Counted from the stretch's first letter, positions 19,653 to 29,181 are shown. The stretch: DNA of 64,000 nucleotides from Neobacillus drentensis NBRC 102427 (GCF_001591445.1 NZ_BCUX01000022.1:38775-102774); one strand, 5' to 3'. Numbers and translations are program-made. Notes: a model not told the origin generated them from the sequence alone.

Positions 19653-20681
19653 CTAAGCATGTTCATCATTCCTATTCCCTTGCACATATTCCTTGTTGAA
19701 CAGGAACAATTTTAACAGCAGATACAATGAAGGGAGGAGCAATCCCAGCCCTGCAATGAAGGCTACAATCAGGGCAAGCGCCATCGATTTATTGGTAAAA
19801 CTGTCGTAAAGAGTGAGATAGGGATATAGTAAATAGGGATAATGGGAGGCCCCATAAGCCAAAAAAGCTAGCGCAAATTGCCCTACCAACAGTCCAAATG
19901 CCAGCCCATAGGCACGTCGCGTCCAGATCAAATAGACGGTTCCAACAAAAAACAAAACAGACAAGCCGAACAACCACCAGAGGTCGACTAAGCGCTGATA
20001 ATGTTCTGGATTGTGCGTTCTCATTTCAAAAATAATCCCCGTAGCGGTGATTATGGCTGGTCCTGCCCAACTAAGTGAATATCTTCGCAGGAGGTTGGTT
20101 GCCGCCTCATCGTTTGCATGGTGGGCATACCATGTTAAAAATACTGCAGAAATATATAACACCGCTGTCAGACTAAGGACGACAATACTCCATGATAACG
20201 GACTGGTAAACAATGCCCAATAATCGAGTACAGGGGCTGAATTTTCCATTGTCACAAAACCGCCCTCTGAAATTGTCAGGACACTCGATAAGGCTGCTGG
20301 AATAAGCAGTCCCGTCAAGCCATACAAGATAGTGTAGCGTTTATGCTTAAGTCCCCCGTAGGTCGTAAAGGCATAATACGCCCCTCGAATCGCCAGCAAA
20401 ATAATCGCAATGCTTGCAGGCACCAGTAAGGTCGTCCCGTAGTAATAGGCCGTTTTTGGAAAAAAACCAACCATGCCGACAAAGAAAAACACTAAAAAGA
20501 CATTGGTGACTTCCCAAACCGGCGATAGATAGCGTTGAATAATTTTTGTTAAAATATGCTGTTTGGCCGTTATGGTACTATATGCATTAAAGAATCCTGC
20601 CCCAAAATCAATCGATGCAATGATAATATATCCAAACAGAAACAGCCCCAGAGCTGAAATTCCGATGATTTCAAGTGTCAT
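19653..20681 (-). CDS. cydB: Cytochrome bd oxidase subunit II
   Basis: A 342-residue membrane protein with about nine helices. The N-terminus ISALGLFLFGYIIIASIDFGAGFF is the CydB signature. It pairs with CydA to oxidise menaquinol and reduce oxygen to water. It overlaps cydA by 4 bases. It belongs to the short-Q-loop CydAB group common in Firmicutes, to which B. subtilis YthB also belongs. Confidence 0.93.
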   Translation of the reverse strand: MTLEIIGISALGLFLFGYIIIASIDFGAGFFNAYSTITAKQHILTKIIQRYLSPVWEVTNVFLVFFFVGMVGFFPKTAYYYGTTLLVPASIAIILLAIRGAYYAFTTYGGLKHKRYTILYGLTGLLIPAALSSVLTISEGGFVTMENSAPVLDYWALFTSPLSWSIVVLSLTAVLYISAVFLTWYAHHANDEAATNLLRRYSLSWAGPAIITATGIIFEMRTHNPEHYQRLVDLWWLFGLSVLFFVGTVYLIWTRRAYGLAFGLLVGQFALAFLAYGASHYPYLLYPYLTLYDSFTNKSMALALIVAFIAGLGLLLPSLYLLLKLFLFNKEYVQGNRNDEHA

Positions 20682-22024
20682 AGAGCATCACCCGCTTTCT
20701 CAGAAGCCCGATCGGCCAATTCCTGTTCCACAGTGTTCTTCCGGAACATTCGCCAAAGGACAACTACACTGCCAACCCCGAGAACAAGATAAAGTCCCGC
20801 AAATAAAACCAACATGAGATCCACTTGACCGCTTGTCGTCGCTGCATCTTTTGTTCGCAAAATCCCACGCAGGACCCAGGGTTGACGGCCGACCTCGTCC
20901 AGCCACCACCCAGCCTCGATCGCAAGGATAGAAAGAGGACCGCCGAGCACTAGCAGCCAGCGGAACCATTGCGACAAAACGAAACGCCATTGGCGCCAGG
21001 TTCCAATTATGTACAGCAAAGACAAGACGGTCATCCACATCCCAATCGTCACCATTGTATCGAATAAATAGTGGATATACAGGGGTGGCACTTCATCCTT
21101 TGGAAACTGATCAAGTCCAATCACTTCGGCATTAGGAACTTCATGAGCAAGAATGCTGAGTGCAAACGGAATCTTTAGCGCATATTTGACTTCTCCATTC
21201 TCAAGGACACCATAAAGAATAAGCGGCACACCTTTCCCAGTTTCAAAGTGCCACTCAGCCGCGGCTAATTTTTCTGGTTGATATTCTGCCAAATACTTTC
21301 CGGAGAAATCCCCTAATAGGGTGGTTGAGACAGAAAAGACGAATCCAAGTTTCATCGTTAAGAATAAAGCCTTTTTATGATAGATATGGTTTGAACCTTT
21401 AAGTAACCGGAAGGCACCAATAGCCGCGAGGACAAACGCCGAAGTCATATAAGCGGTGACAACGACATGGGCCACTTTAGTCGGCATCGCCGGATTAAAC
21501 ATCGCCAAGATCGGACTGACATCCACGAGTTGACCATTGACCACATCAAAGCCCTGCGGTGCATTCATAAATGCATTAACAATCGTAATAAAGACAGCCG
21601 AAAATGAGGCGCCTAATGCAACTGGTATCAGCAAGAGCAAATGTTTTTTCTGATTTTCAAATCGATCCCATGTATATATGTATATCCCTAAAAAAATCGC
21701 TTCAAAGAAAAAGGCAAAGGTCTCCATAAATAATGGCAAGGCAATCACATTACCGGCCAACTGCATAAAATTGGGCCAGAGAAGTGAAAGCTGTAACCCG
21801 ATCGCGGTCCCGGTCACAACACCGACAGCCACGGTAATCACATATCCCCTTGTCCATCTTCGCGCTAGTAAAATATAGTGTTCATCCTGTTTCTTGATCC
21901 CGACCCATTGGGCAATCATAATCATCAGTGGAATTCCGACCCCAATGGTTGCATAAATAATATGAAAGGACAAAGTCAATTCTGTTAAGACACGACTAAA
22001 AAATACTGCTTCCTCATTACCCAT
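20678..22024 (-). CDS. cydA: Cytochrome bd oxidase subunit I
   Basis: A 448-residue quinol oxidase subunit that holds the haems. His near residue 17 (TLSFHIIYATIGVG), the conserved GRQPWVLRG segment near 395 and about nine helices identify it. The Q-loop is short, as in Firmicutes. It gives high-affinity, low-proton-pumping respiration under low oxygen. The start ATG follows AAAGGGGGG. A possible small membrane protein gene lies just upstream. Confidence 0.95.
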   Translation of the reverse strand: MGNEEAVFFSRVLTELTLSFHIIYATIGVGIPLMIMIAQWVGIKKQDEHYILLARRWTRGYVITVAVGVVTGTAIGLQLSLLWPNFMQLAGNVIALPLFMETFAFFFEAIFLGIYIYTWDRFENQKKHLLLLIPVALGASFSAVFITIVNAFMNAPQGFDVVNGQLVDVSPILAMFNPAMPTKVAHVVVTAYMTSAFVLAAIGAFRLLKGSNHIYHKKALFLTMKLGFVFSVSTTLLGDFSGKYLAEYQPEKLAAAEWHFETGKGVPLILYGVLENGEVKYALKIPFALSILAHEVPNAEVIGLDQFPKDEVPPLYIHYLFDTMVTIGMWMTVLSLLYIIGTWRQWRFVLSQWFRWLLVLGGPLSILAIEAGWWLDEVGRQPWVLRGILRTKDAATTSGQVDLMLVLFAGLYLVLGVGSVVVLWRMFRKNTVEQELADRASEKAGDAL

Positions 22025-22040
22025 TTAATTCCCCCCTTTC

Positions 22041-22136
22041 TTACCCAGAAAAAAGCCGTCCAATGATCGACAAACCCATGATTGATGCAACAATAAAAGC
22101 TAGCCAAATGAGCTTCCGCTCTTGTTTTTTGTAAAT
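22041..22136 (-). CDS. Possible 31-residue membrane protein with ATT start, upstream of cydA
   Basis: The frame ATT-TAC-AAA encodes (M)YKKQERKLIWLAFIVASIM then GLSIIGRLFSG: a basic N-terminus, one strong membrane helix and a basic end. A very good ribosome binding site, TAGGAGGA, lies 7 bases before the ATT. No ATG, GTG or TTG is available at that position. It ends 16 bases before cydA. ATT starts are rare but are used by infC. It could be an extra subunit or assembly peptide of the bd oxidase, or a leader peptide. Unrecognised family. Confidence 0.5.
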   Translation of the reverse strand: MYKKQERKLIWLAFIVASIMGLSIIGRLFSG

Positions 22137-22248
22137 AAAAAATCCTCCTAGTTTAATAATTCAGCCACTCTTAGATACCATTCCCAAAATTATCACGGAA
22201 TATATTGAACCAGATTGGAAAGTTCCTGCATTTTTACACAGAAATAAG

Positions 22249-22275
22249 GGGAATGGTGATTAATCAACCATTCCC
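22249..22275 (-). terminator. Hairpin at the end of ctaG
   Basis: GGGAATGGT and ACCATTCCC form a 9-bp stem that includes the ctaG stop codon in its loop. The T-run after it is poor, so it may be a weak terminator or a 3' stabiliser. Confidence 0.5.
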
Positions 22276-23090
22276 ACAACAGTCCCACTATTAACTTTTT
22301 TTCCAAGACGCACCGTCAGGATTAATCCAAATTTATGCATTCCGAGCATAAGGATTCCCGCAAACATTTGGTCAAGCCTAGTATTAAATGGTGCAGGCAG
22401 GAGATTGAGGGAATCTATTTGGGAGGGTGAGATACAAAGGTTTGCAGTTAATTCGGTAAGAAGAGGATTATTCATTCCACCAATCAAGCCAGTTAGGATG
22501 AAAAGCAAACAGGCAGGCATTAAGACAAGACCGCTCAAAAATAGATACCGTTTATTCTGCCTTGTTGAACCATTATGGTTCAACTCAGGCGCTGCGATTG
22601 GCCCCCACATCCGAATAGACAGGAGTAATAGCACTAATAAATATCCATTATGGACCACCGTGTTTTGCGAAATAGTCGTTAACACTACTGGGAAATGGTA
22701 CATCAAGAACAGCACTCCAAATGCATAAAGTGCAGCAATCGGCGCTAAAAAAAACTTGCTCACTCGAACAAATAGGGTGAGATTCTGAATATGATGGAGA
22801 AACGAGTCAGGAATTCCTAATAAAAACAGAGGTGGGATAATAAAGTATAAAATGCTCAATTGCAGCATGTGCAAACTAAATGACAGATGACTAATCTTTT
22901 CAAATGGACTGCCAAAGGCTAAATACATGATGACTATACTGAGGAAAAATAACAGGGGTTGTTTTTGGTTAAGCTTTATTTCTGTAAAAGAAAGTACTAA
23001 GACTACATATAAGAGCGCTATACAAATGAGGAAAGCTAATAATGGTACATTCCACAACGATTGACCTTCAAGGAACATAGCATAGAACAT
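22260..23090 (-). CDS. ctaG: CtaG-type cytochrome c oxidase assembly factor
   Basis: This 276-residue protein has seven membrane helices and the caa3_CtaG pattern (MYLAFGSPFEKISHLSFSLHMLQ, MYHFP, His and Met residues at helix ends). The Bacillus CtaG family is needed for the CuB centre of caa3 oxidase. The start is the ATG at 23090 after GGAAGGAGG. The frame is open for another 50 codons upstream, but these run into the broken glycosyltransferase and carry no ribosome binding site. It is not linked here to ctaCDEF. Confidence 0.85.
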   Translation of the reverse strand: MFYAMFLEGQSLWNVPLLAFLICIALLYVVLVLSFTEIKLNQKQPLLFFLSIVIMYLAFGSPFEKISHLSFSLHMLQLSILYFIIPPLFLLGIPDSFLHHIQNLTLFVRVSKFFLAPIAALYAFGVLFLMYHFPVVLTTISQNTVVHNGYLLVLLLLSIRMWGPIAAPELNHNGSTRQNKRYLFLSGLVLMPACLLFILTGLIGGMNNPLLTELTANLCISPSQIDSLNLLPAPFNTRLDQMFAGILMLGMHKFGLILTVRLGKKVNSGTVVGMVD

Positions 23091-23236
23091 GAAATCCTCC
23101 TTCCACTCAGGACACCTAGACTTCAGAAAATTACCCTTGCAACCCATTAAACTAACTTTAAATTTTATGTAAGAATATGTGGAATTATTACAAAAAAAGA
23201 GCCCTACTGAAGTTTCGGAGAATGGATTAACGTATC

Positions 23237-23611
23237 TCACCCACCCTCCAAAATCCTTTCAATAAAAGCTCGAATCACGTTTATATCTTCTTGTAAATCT
23301 GCATCGATGGACACGACACAATCTGATTGTTCATTGGCTGTCTTAAGACCCGCAATAAGTGCGTTCTGACGTCCCATATTGGCCGACAGCTTAAGGCCGG
23401 TAACAAAAAGATTGTTCTCACTTTCAGCCTCGATTATCCCCCAAGTTCGATCCTTGCTGCCATCATCTACAAATAGTAGTTTACTCTCCTTTGAGACGTG
23501 AGCCTCTTCCATTAGCTCGTCTAACACTTTTGACAATTTGAAGATCGTATCCTTCAATACCTCTTCTTCATTGAAGCATGGTACGACTATGGTTAGTACA
23601 GGTTTGCTCAT
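23237..23611 (-). pseudogene. Truncated family-2 glycosyltransferase (GtrB/DPM1-like)
   Basis: The 124 residues match the N-terminal third of a polyisoprenyl-phosphate glycosyltransferase: VVPCFNEEEVLKDT, FVDDGSKDRTW, NMGRQNALIAGL and the DxD motif SIDADLQED. The frame stops at ILEGG, just where normal proteins continue with EIVYGVR and, 200 residues later, two membrane helices. No continuation is seen in other frames before ctaG. The gene therefore seems cut by a deletion. It follows the PAP2 gene by 26 bases in an envelope cluster. Nucleotide-sugar binding might survive, but membrane attachment is lost. Confidence 0.7.
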
Positions 23612-23637
23612 CTGGAATTCCCCCGTCCGTTTAGTTC

Positions 23638-24240
23638 CTATCTTTTTCTAACTAGATGGGTCTTTTTTAATAAATTACTCTCAATTTTCTCATAGTACTC
23701 AATGAACCAGATGATCACCTTGTTTATTTCCTTGAATCGATAGAGTATGAAATGGATAGCAAAAGCCACACCTGCACCAATAAGCATCCCTGCGATCACA
23801 TCTAAAGGATAATGTACCCCTGTCCAAACACGGGATAGAGCAATGCCTGCAGCCAAAACCAACCACATCCAGCCGTCACGTTTTTTCCAAATCCAAATGG
23901 CTGTTGCAATCACAAATGCCGCAGTTGCATGGTCACTTGGAAACGAGGCATTTTTCACATGAGGGATTAACCAGTTCACATGATGGGCGACAAACGGACG
24001 ATTCCGGTAAAAAAAGTGACCTATTTCTCCATTTATACTTAGCGCCACACAAGCGGCCAGAATGGCCTCAACAACCATTTTTCGGTGTTGTGATTTATGG
24101 AAAAACCAATAAAAAATGATTCCTGCAAAAAATAGATACTCTGCTTTTTCTGCTAATAATATCATCAAAGGGTTTAAAAACCGTTCACTTACTGCAAAGT
24201 GATTGATGATTTGAAAAATATCATAGTCTAGGTGTGACAT
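23638..24240 (-). CDS. PAP2-family membrane phosphatase (undecaprenyl-diphosphatase type)
   Basis: A 200-residue protein with five to six membrane helices and the three PAP2 motifs: RNRPF (residues 73-77), PSDHATAA (about 101-108) and SRVWTGVHYPLDV (about 138-150). It probably removes phosphate from undecaprenyl diphosphate or another lipid diphosphate on the outer face of the membrane (BcrC/YbjG type). It follows a lipid glycosyltransferase gene by 36 bases and precedes the broken GT2 gene. The start ATG follows TGGAGGTTAGC. Confidence 0.88.
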   Translation of the reverse strand: MSHLDYDIFQIINHFAVSERFLNPLMILLAEKAEYLFFAGIIFYWFFHKSQHRKMVVEAILAACVALSINGEIGHFFYRNRPFVAHHVNWLIPHVKNASFPSDHATAAFVIATAIWIWKKRDGWMWLVLAAGIALSRVWTGVHYPLDVIAGMLIGAGVAFAIHFILYRFKEINKVIIWFIEYYEKIESNLLKKTHLVRKR

Positions 24241-24276
24241 CTTCGCTAACCTCCAAATTCATGTAGTCCAACAATA

Positions 24277-25437
24277 TTAAATTCTCAAAGGAGATGAATA
24301 CCTAACCAATCTTGACTGCCTGCTACTTGTTTTTTGGTCAAGAATGGATTCAATCAAATCCACGATTTTTTCAGGCTTCTCAAGCTCCATTCCCCTCTGA
24401 TATGAATCGATCGCATGCTCCCAGTCATTCATTTTTTTCTGATCCGTTAATACACTGAGCAACTGACTTTCCAAAGGTGTCGTCTGATTCAGTTCAAATA
24501 CTAGTTTTTGACTCTTTAAGTAGCGAAGATTTATTTTTTCCTGTCCTGGAAGGGCGGAATGAACAAAGATTGGCAGTCTTTTCTGTATCGCTTCACTGAT
24601 TGTGACCCCGCCTGGTTTTGAGATAATGGCATCCACTTCTTCATAAAGCTGATTCATTTCTGATCTAGATGAAAGATAAGTTAGTGGTTTGATATGATCT
24701 AAACCCCATGAATGGATTTCATCATAAAGTTTCTTATTGTTACCACACAATATTAGGAAGTCTAAGCTGGTAGACAGCTTTAACTCTTCCGCTAGTTTCA
24801 AAATCCCGCCTAGACCACTATTTCCTCCAGATAATAAGATTTTGAGCCGATTGGTATGTTTTTTTCGAGTGACGGTTTTCGTCATTTCTTGATGAACGGG
24901 AATTCCCGTCACAATCAACTGTTGATTCGGTAGTTTTCGGCTGAGCTTTGCTTTAACCTCTTGACTTGGTAGTAAATGGAGATCAATTCCCTCTCTTCCC
25001 CAAACGCTATTAATAAAGAAATCCGTGTATACGTTAATAATCGGCAGGTCGCATTTCCCCTTCATTTTTAACTTACTAAGAAGATAAGAAGGGAACCCAT
25101 GGGTACAAACAAGTAAATCTGGTTGTTCCTCCGCTATCAATTGCTCCATTTTCTTCAAAAAGAGTGGTTCATACCATTTAAAGGAATGTTTTTTAGTTGG
25201 CGGTACGTAGAAAAAGCTCTTATAGGCAAAATTATAGGTTTCTGGCGCATAACGAATCCAATTAAGATAGCCATTTGTAATCACCTTTTCTAACGATTTA
25301 TTTGTATAGCTTAGCAAGTCTATTTTTTTTAAAGAAAGATCGTTTGTATGATTTTTTAAAAGATCCATTAATGCCTCAGCGACTTGATGATGTCCCGACT
25401 GCATTTGTAAGAGTGGTAAAAACAAAATTTTCTTCAC
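24277..25437 (-). CDS. UgtP/MGDG-synthase-like lipid glycosyltransferase
   Basis: A 386-residue GT28-type enzyme. The N-terminal acceptor domain begins FLPLLQMQSGHHQVAEAL (the GHxxxA pattern of MGDG synthases). The C-terminal donor domain has LSGGNSGLGG (about 206-215) and SKPGGVTISEAIQKRLP (about 282-298). It probably adds sugar to diacylglycerol or a related lipid at the membrane. The start is GTG after TAGGAGA. It forms a unit with the PAP2 and GT2 genes. The exact sugar and lipid are not determinable. Confidence 0.8.
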   Translation of the reverse strand: MKKILFLPLLQMQSGHHQVAEALMDLLKNHTNDLSLKKIDLLSYTNKSLEKVITNGYLNWIRYAPETYNFAYKSFFYVPPTKKHSFKWYEPLFLKKMEQLIAEEQPDLLVCTHGFPSYLLSKLKMKGKCDLPIINVYTDFFINSVWGREGIDLHLLPSQEVKAKLSRKLPNQQLIVTGIPVHQEMTKTVTRKKHTNRLKILLSGGNSGLGGILKLAEELKLSTSLDFLILCGNNKKLYDEIHSWGLDHIKPLTYLSSRSEMNQLYEEVDAIISKPGGVTISEAIQKRLPIFVHSALPGQEKINLRYLKSQKLVFELNQTTPLESQLLSVLTDQKKMNDWEHAIDSYQRGMELEKPEKIVDLIESILDQKTSSRQSRLVRYSSPLRI

Positions 25438-25582
25438 TTATTCCATCTCCTATTCGAATAGAAATCGTCCCCTGAAAAATGATTTCTAAATTACTCTATC
25501 AATGTATCACTCATTTCTTTAAAAACTGGGTTTTTAATCGATTTTTAATCTTACCTTCAGCCTTTTTTTAGCTTGGTATAAA

Positions 25583-25622
25583 AAAACAAAACCCGAAAAG
25601 ATGTCTATTCAGGTTTTGTTTT
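25583..25622 (-). terminator. Terminator after the two-component/DedA operon
   Basis: AACAAAACC and GGTTTTGTT form a stem around a 19-base loop that holds the dedA stop codon. A T-run follows on the minus strand. Confidence 0.75.
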
Positions 25623-26226
25623 TATCCAATTCGGTTGATTCCTTTTTTCTCTTTTTTATAGACATAAAGAGGACATAGAGCAAAAAAAGAATGAAAAATA
25701 CCAGTCCTGCATATGGAATATAGTCTGGATTTATATGAAATACCTTTCCTGCATAATATCCACCTACAATAAAAGGGATGGTCCATAGTACAGTGCCTAG
25801 CAAGGAAAATAGGAAAAACATTCGAAAAGAAATGTTATTAATCCCAGCAAAGTAGGGGCTTATCTGCCGAATACCTGGTAGATAAAAACCGAAAACGATT
25901 GTTTTACGTACGTTTTTCGCATAGATGCGACTTACCTTTTCCCAACGGTCATCCGTAATCCCGATATACTTACCATATTTTTTAATAAATGGGGACCCTA
26001 CATATTTCCCGACTGAATAGGCAGTCTGCATGCCAAGAAATGCGCCGAGACTGGAACACAGCATGGTTAGCCCCATGGAGAGCTGATGATGAAAACTCAG
26101 CACGCCAATTAAAAAGAGCAGCGATTCTTCAGGAGCAGGAATGCCAATAATTCCAAAGAATAAAAAGAGAAAAATAACGAAGTAACCGTATATATTAATA
26201 TAATTTATGATCGTTTCTACATTCAT
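25609..26226 (-). CDS. DedA family membrane protein
   Basis: A 205-residue DedA/VTT-domain protein with five to six helices, FFGIIGIPAPEESLLFLIGVLS near residues 23-44 and the conserved G-x3-R segment (FGFYLPGIRQISPYFAGI, about 115-132). Recent work links the family to flipping of undecaprenyl phosphate or phospholipids and to proton-motive-force homeostasis. It lies 8 bases after a polysaccharide deacetylase gene and ends the operon that begins with the response regulator. Confidence 0.88.
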   Translation of the reverse strand: MNVETIINYINIYGYFVIFLFLFFGIIGIPAPEESLLFLIGVLSFHHQLSMGLTMLCSSLGAFLGMQTAYSVGKYVGSPFIKKYGKYIGITDDRWEKVSRIYAKNVRKTIVFGFYLPGIRQISPYFAGINNISFRMFFLFSLLGTVLWTIPFIVGGYYAGKVFHINPDYIPYAGLVFFILFLLYVLFMSIKKRKKESTELDKNKT

Positions 26227-26234
26227 AGTTCCCT

Positions 26235-26939
26235 CTAAAAGTTCACATCATTTAATGTGATAAATTTTGTGCCCTTATTTATGTTTTCCTGTAAATAAAT
26301 TTCTAAACTCTGCAACATATAACGCGGCGCAAGCCGATCGGCACCCCATGTTTCCCCACAATCATGAAGCAGCAGCACAGAGCCTGCTTCTGTCGCTTGG
26401 AGAAATTGTTCCAGCAGGCCGTTCTTACCTTTTGCTACCTTCCAATCACCAAAAATGTCCGACCATATGATCACTTTAAATTGTTTACTCAAAAATAGGC
26501 TGGCGATATTAAAGCTTCCCCATGGCGGCCGGTAAAAGGTCACTTTTTCATGGGTGATCTCGCTGATTGCCTGTTCTGTCATTTTCAGCTGTTTCTTTAA
26601 TTGAAAGGGCGAGAGAATCCAGCTCGAAATATGGTCATAATGATGAATGCCAATCGTATGACCCTCCTGACTCATCCGTTTAATAATAGCAGGATTGGCT
26701 TTCACTTTACTGCCCACCACAAAAAAAGAAGCCTTTACACCGTACTTTTGCAAAAGATCTAGCAATTGCGGTGTGTATTCAGGATTGGGACCATCATCAA
26801 ACGTTAATGCGATCGCCGGGGCATTGATTCGTTTGATAATGCCCCGACCGCTCATCCGTATAATTAGTGTTGGTAGTATGGCATAGATCAGAAAAAAAAT
26901 GAATAAAAGTATAACGCTCTCGATCACTATTTTAATCAC
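26235..26939 (-). CDS. Membrane-anchored NodB-domain polysaccharide deacetylase
   Basis: A 234-residue protein with an N-terminal membrane helix (residues 5-27) and a NodB domain: TFDDGPNPEYT (catalytic and metal Asp), HTIGIHHYDH (metal His pair), YRPPWG, and LLLHDCG with the final His. It should remove acetyl groups from peptidoglycan or another polymer outside the cell. The GTG start overlaps the histidine kinase stop by 4 bases (GTGA), so it is coupled to the two-component genes. Confidence 0.88.
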   Translation of the reverse strand: MIKIVIESVILLFIFFLIYAILPTLIIRMSGRGIIKRINAPAIALTFDDGPNPEYTPQLLDLLQKYGVKASFFVVGSKVKANPAIIKRMSQEGHTIGIHHYDHISSWILSPFQLKKQLKMTEQAISEITHEKVTFYRPPWGSFNIASLFLSKQFKVIIWSDIFGDWKVAKGKNGLLEQFLQATEAGSVLLLHDCGETWGADRLAPRYMLQSLEIYLQENINKGTKFITLNDVNF

Positions 26940-28315
26940 TCAAAAACCTTTCCTTTCTGCTTGGGTAAGAATAGCTCCACCTCTGTTCCCACCCCTTCCG
27001 TACTTTTTACAATAATTTCACCATGATGCTGCTTCATGATATTCTTTGCAATCGATAATCCCAGTCCTGTCCCGCCTGTCTCCCTGCTCCTCGCCTTGTC
27101 CACTCGGTAAAAACGCTCAAAAATATTTTCTATTTCACACGCTGGTATGCCGATCCCGTAATCTTTTACCGTGATGATGGTCAATTGTTCATTTTCCGTT
27201 AAATACACATCGATCGTATCTGTACTGTATTTGATGGCGTTATCGATTAAGATAATAATCGCTTGCTTTAGCTTGACTTCATCCGCTAAAACCGAAATAG
27301 CCTGTTTTTGGTAATGGAGGTTAATCTCTCGCTTATAGGCACTTTTTATTTGCTTGAATAAATTCTCACACAAGGATACCAAATTGATTGATTTTGTTTC
27401 CAAACGATTTCCTGATTCAGTATCAGCCAAATCCAGAAACCTTTCAGTCATTTTTTGAATCCTCGTTGCTTCTGAATGAATCGATTCAATCGCATCATGG
27501 GCAACCTCTTCATTTTTTAATCCCCGTCTTAGCAGTAGGTCTGCATAACTCTTGATCACAGTAAGCGGGGTCTTTAATTCATGTGAAGCATCAGAAATAA
27601 ATTGCCTCTGTTTTTCGAGGTTTGCTTCTAATCTGCCAATCATCCGATTAAACGTCACCGCCAATTTTTGCAGTTCATCCTTTGTCTCATCTTGGATGAT
27701 GATCTTTTTCGGAATCCCACTTTGTTCAATATCCTCCATGGTGTTAATCATATTGGAGATCGGTTTCATAATCAGATTCGATAGCCATCTTCCCCCGAGA
27801 AGCGATAAAACTGCTCCGAGTATCGTGCAAAAAATTAGAATGGAAAGTAATAGGTCTTTTCCAGTTTCCAATCCGACTAATTTCTCCCCGAACTCAAGGG
27901 TTCTGACTACCTGTCCATTGGATTGGATTGGCACCCTGACAATGGCAATTTGCTCTTCTTGATGTTTAAGTCGAATGGTTCGTCTTTGGGTAGTTTTTTC
28001 AACAGCGAATTGCGGCTTTATTTTGGCCGCCAATTGCTGGTCGTTCGTAACTTGGTTAACGATTTTCGAATTTGATTGAACGATTCTTATAAAAGAATGG
28101 TTCGTTAGGTAGGGGGTTAATTTTTCTTTAACTACAGCTGGGGAATCTTCCTTGTTTATTTGCTTTATCAAATAATTTGCCTTTTGTAATAGTTCACCAT
28201 CTTCCATATTGACAGTAATCTTCATGAACGAAAAAAAGACAACCGCATTGACAGCTATTAATACACACAGGATCCAGGCCGTTGTAATTAAATTTATTTT
28301 TGTGGTAATCTTCAT
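26936..28315 (-). CDS. Sensor histidine kinase (ArlS-like)
   Basis: A 459-residue kinase with two membrane helices (about 9-30 and 154-176) around a 120-residue extracellular sensor, a HAMP domain (about 177-230), H-box FISDASHELKTPLTVIKSYADLL, N-box LIDNAIKYS, and G-boxes DYGIGIP and GGTGLGLSIAKN. It pairs with the response regulator 4 bases upstream. The downstream deacetylase and DedA genes suggest that it responds to envelope conditions. The signal is unknown. Confidence 0.92.
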   Translation of the reverse strand: MKITTKINLITTAWILCVLIAVNAVVFFSFMKITVNMEDGELLQKANYLIKQINKEDSPAVVKEKLTPYLTNHSFIRIVQSNSKIVNQVTNDQQLAAKIKPQFAVEKTTQRRTIRLKHQEEQIAIVRVPIQSNGQVVRTLEFGEKLVGLETGKDLLLSILIFCTILGAVLSLLGGRWLSNLIMKPISNMINTMEDIEQSGIPKKIIIQDETKDELQKLAVTFNRMIGRLEANLEKQRQFISDASHELKTPLTVIKSYADLLLRRGLKNEEVAHDAIESIHSEATRIQKMTERFLDLADTESGNRLETKSINLVSLCENLFKQIKSAYKREINLHYQKQAISVLADEVKLKQAIIILIDNAIKYSTDTIDVYLTENEQLTIITVKDYGIGIPACEIENIFERFYRVDKARSRETGGTGLGLSIAKNIMKQHHGEIIVKSTEGVGTEVELFLPKQKGKVFE

Positions 28316-28319
28316 TGGT

Positions 28320-29018
28320 TTAATTCTCCCTTACGGTATAACCGATTCCCCTCACCGTCTGAATAATCGTTGGCTCTGAAAAACCTTCTTCAATTTTCTT
28401 TCGTAAATGTCTGATAAACACATCGATGACGTTCGTTTCCCCTTCATATTCATAGCCCCACACATGCAGGAGGATACCCTCCCTTGTGACAATTTTATTT
28501 TTATTGGATAGCAAATAAACGAGTAAATCAAATTCCTTAGGAGTTAACGTGATGGAAGTCTCCCCCCTTATTACTTCTCTCGTATCAAGATTAACGGTTA
28601 AATCCCTTAATTCTAATAGAGAGTCATCTTCTTGTGAAGTCTTGACTGCATTGGTAATTTGCCGAAGACAAGAGCGAATTCTTGCTAATAGTTCCTCAAT
28701 TTCAAATGGCTTGGTGATATAATCATTCGCTCCCTGATCGAGTCCTGCCACCTTGTCAATTGTCATGTTGCGGGCTGTAAGTAAAATAACGGGCAGGAGG
28801 TCATTCTCTTTTCGTATTCTCCTTAAAACCTCTATGCCATTCATCTCAGGTAACATAACATCCAATAAAATCAAATCCAACTTTTCATCTAAGGCTGCCT
28901 GTAATCCCGATTTCCCATCATAAGCAACCATTACTTCGTATCCCTCATACTCTAGTTCGAGCTTTAATATCTTGGCAATTTGTTTTTCATCCTCTACCAC
29001 CAAAATCCGCTGTGTCAT
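28320..29018 (-). CDS. OmpR-family response regulator (ArlR-like)
   Basis: A 232-residue regulator: receiver domain with acidic pocket VVEDEKQ, phosphoacceptor Asp in LILLDVMLPEMNG (about residue 53) and Lys in ITKPF (about 104), then a winged-helix DNA-binding domain (about 135-232, TLTPKEFDLLVYLLSN). It is first in the operon with the kinase, deacetylase and DedA. The start ATG follows AAAGGAGGG. Confidence 0.94.
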   Translation of the reverse strand: MTQRILVVEDEKQIAKILKLELEYEGYEVMVAYDGKSGLQAALDEKLDLILLDVMLPEMNGIEVLRRIRKENDLLPVILLTARNMTIDKVAGLDQGANDYITKPFEIEELLARIRSCLRQITNAVKTSQEDDSLLELRDLTVNLDTREVIRGETSITLTPKEFDLLVYLLSNKNKIVTREGILLHVWGYEYEGETNVIDVFIRHLRKKIEEGFSEPTIIQTVRGIGYTVREN

Positions 29019-29181
29019 TGTCAGCCCTCCTTTTTTTGTTCTAACTCGGGTCTAAAATCTTTTATAAAAATGAGCTTATATATCTAGGAATTATCTTATC
29101 AATTTAGCATGATTTCTGCTTAGTTTTCTATTTTTCATTGAATTTTAATCTTTTAGACTAACTATAGCATCACGCTAAGTT

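Noticed and set aside
23091..23240. N-terminal extension of CtaG by 50 residues
   Set aside because: A strong ribosome binding site precedes the internal ATG at 23090, and the extension overlaps the broken glycosyltransferase end.
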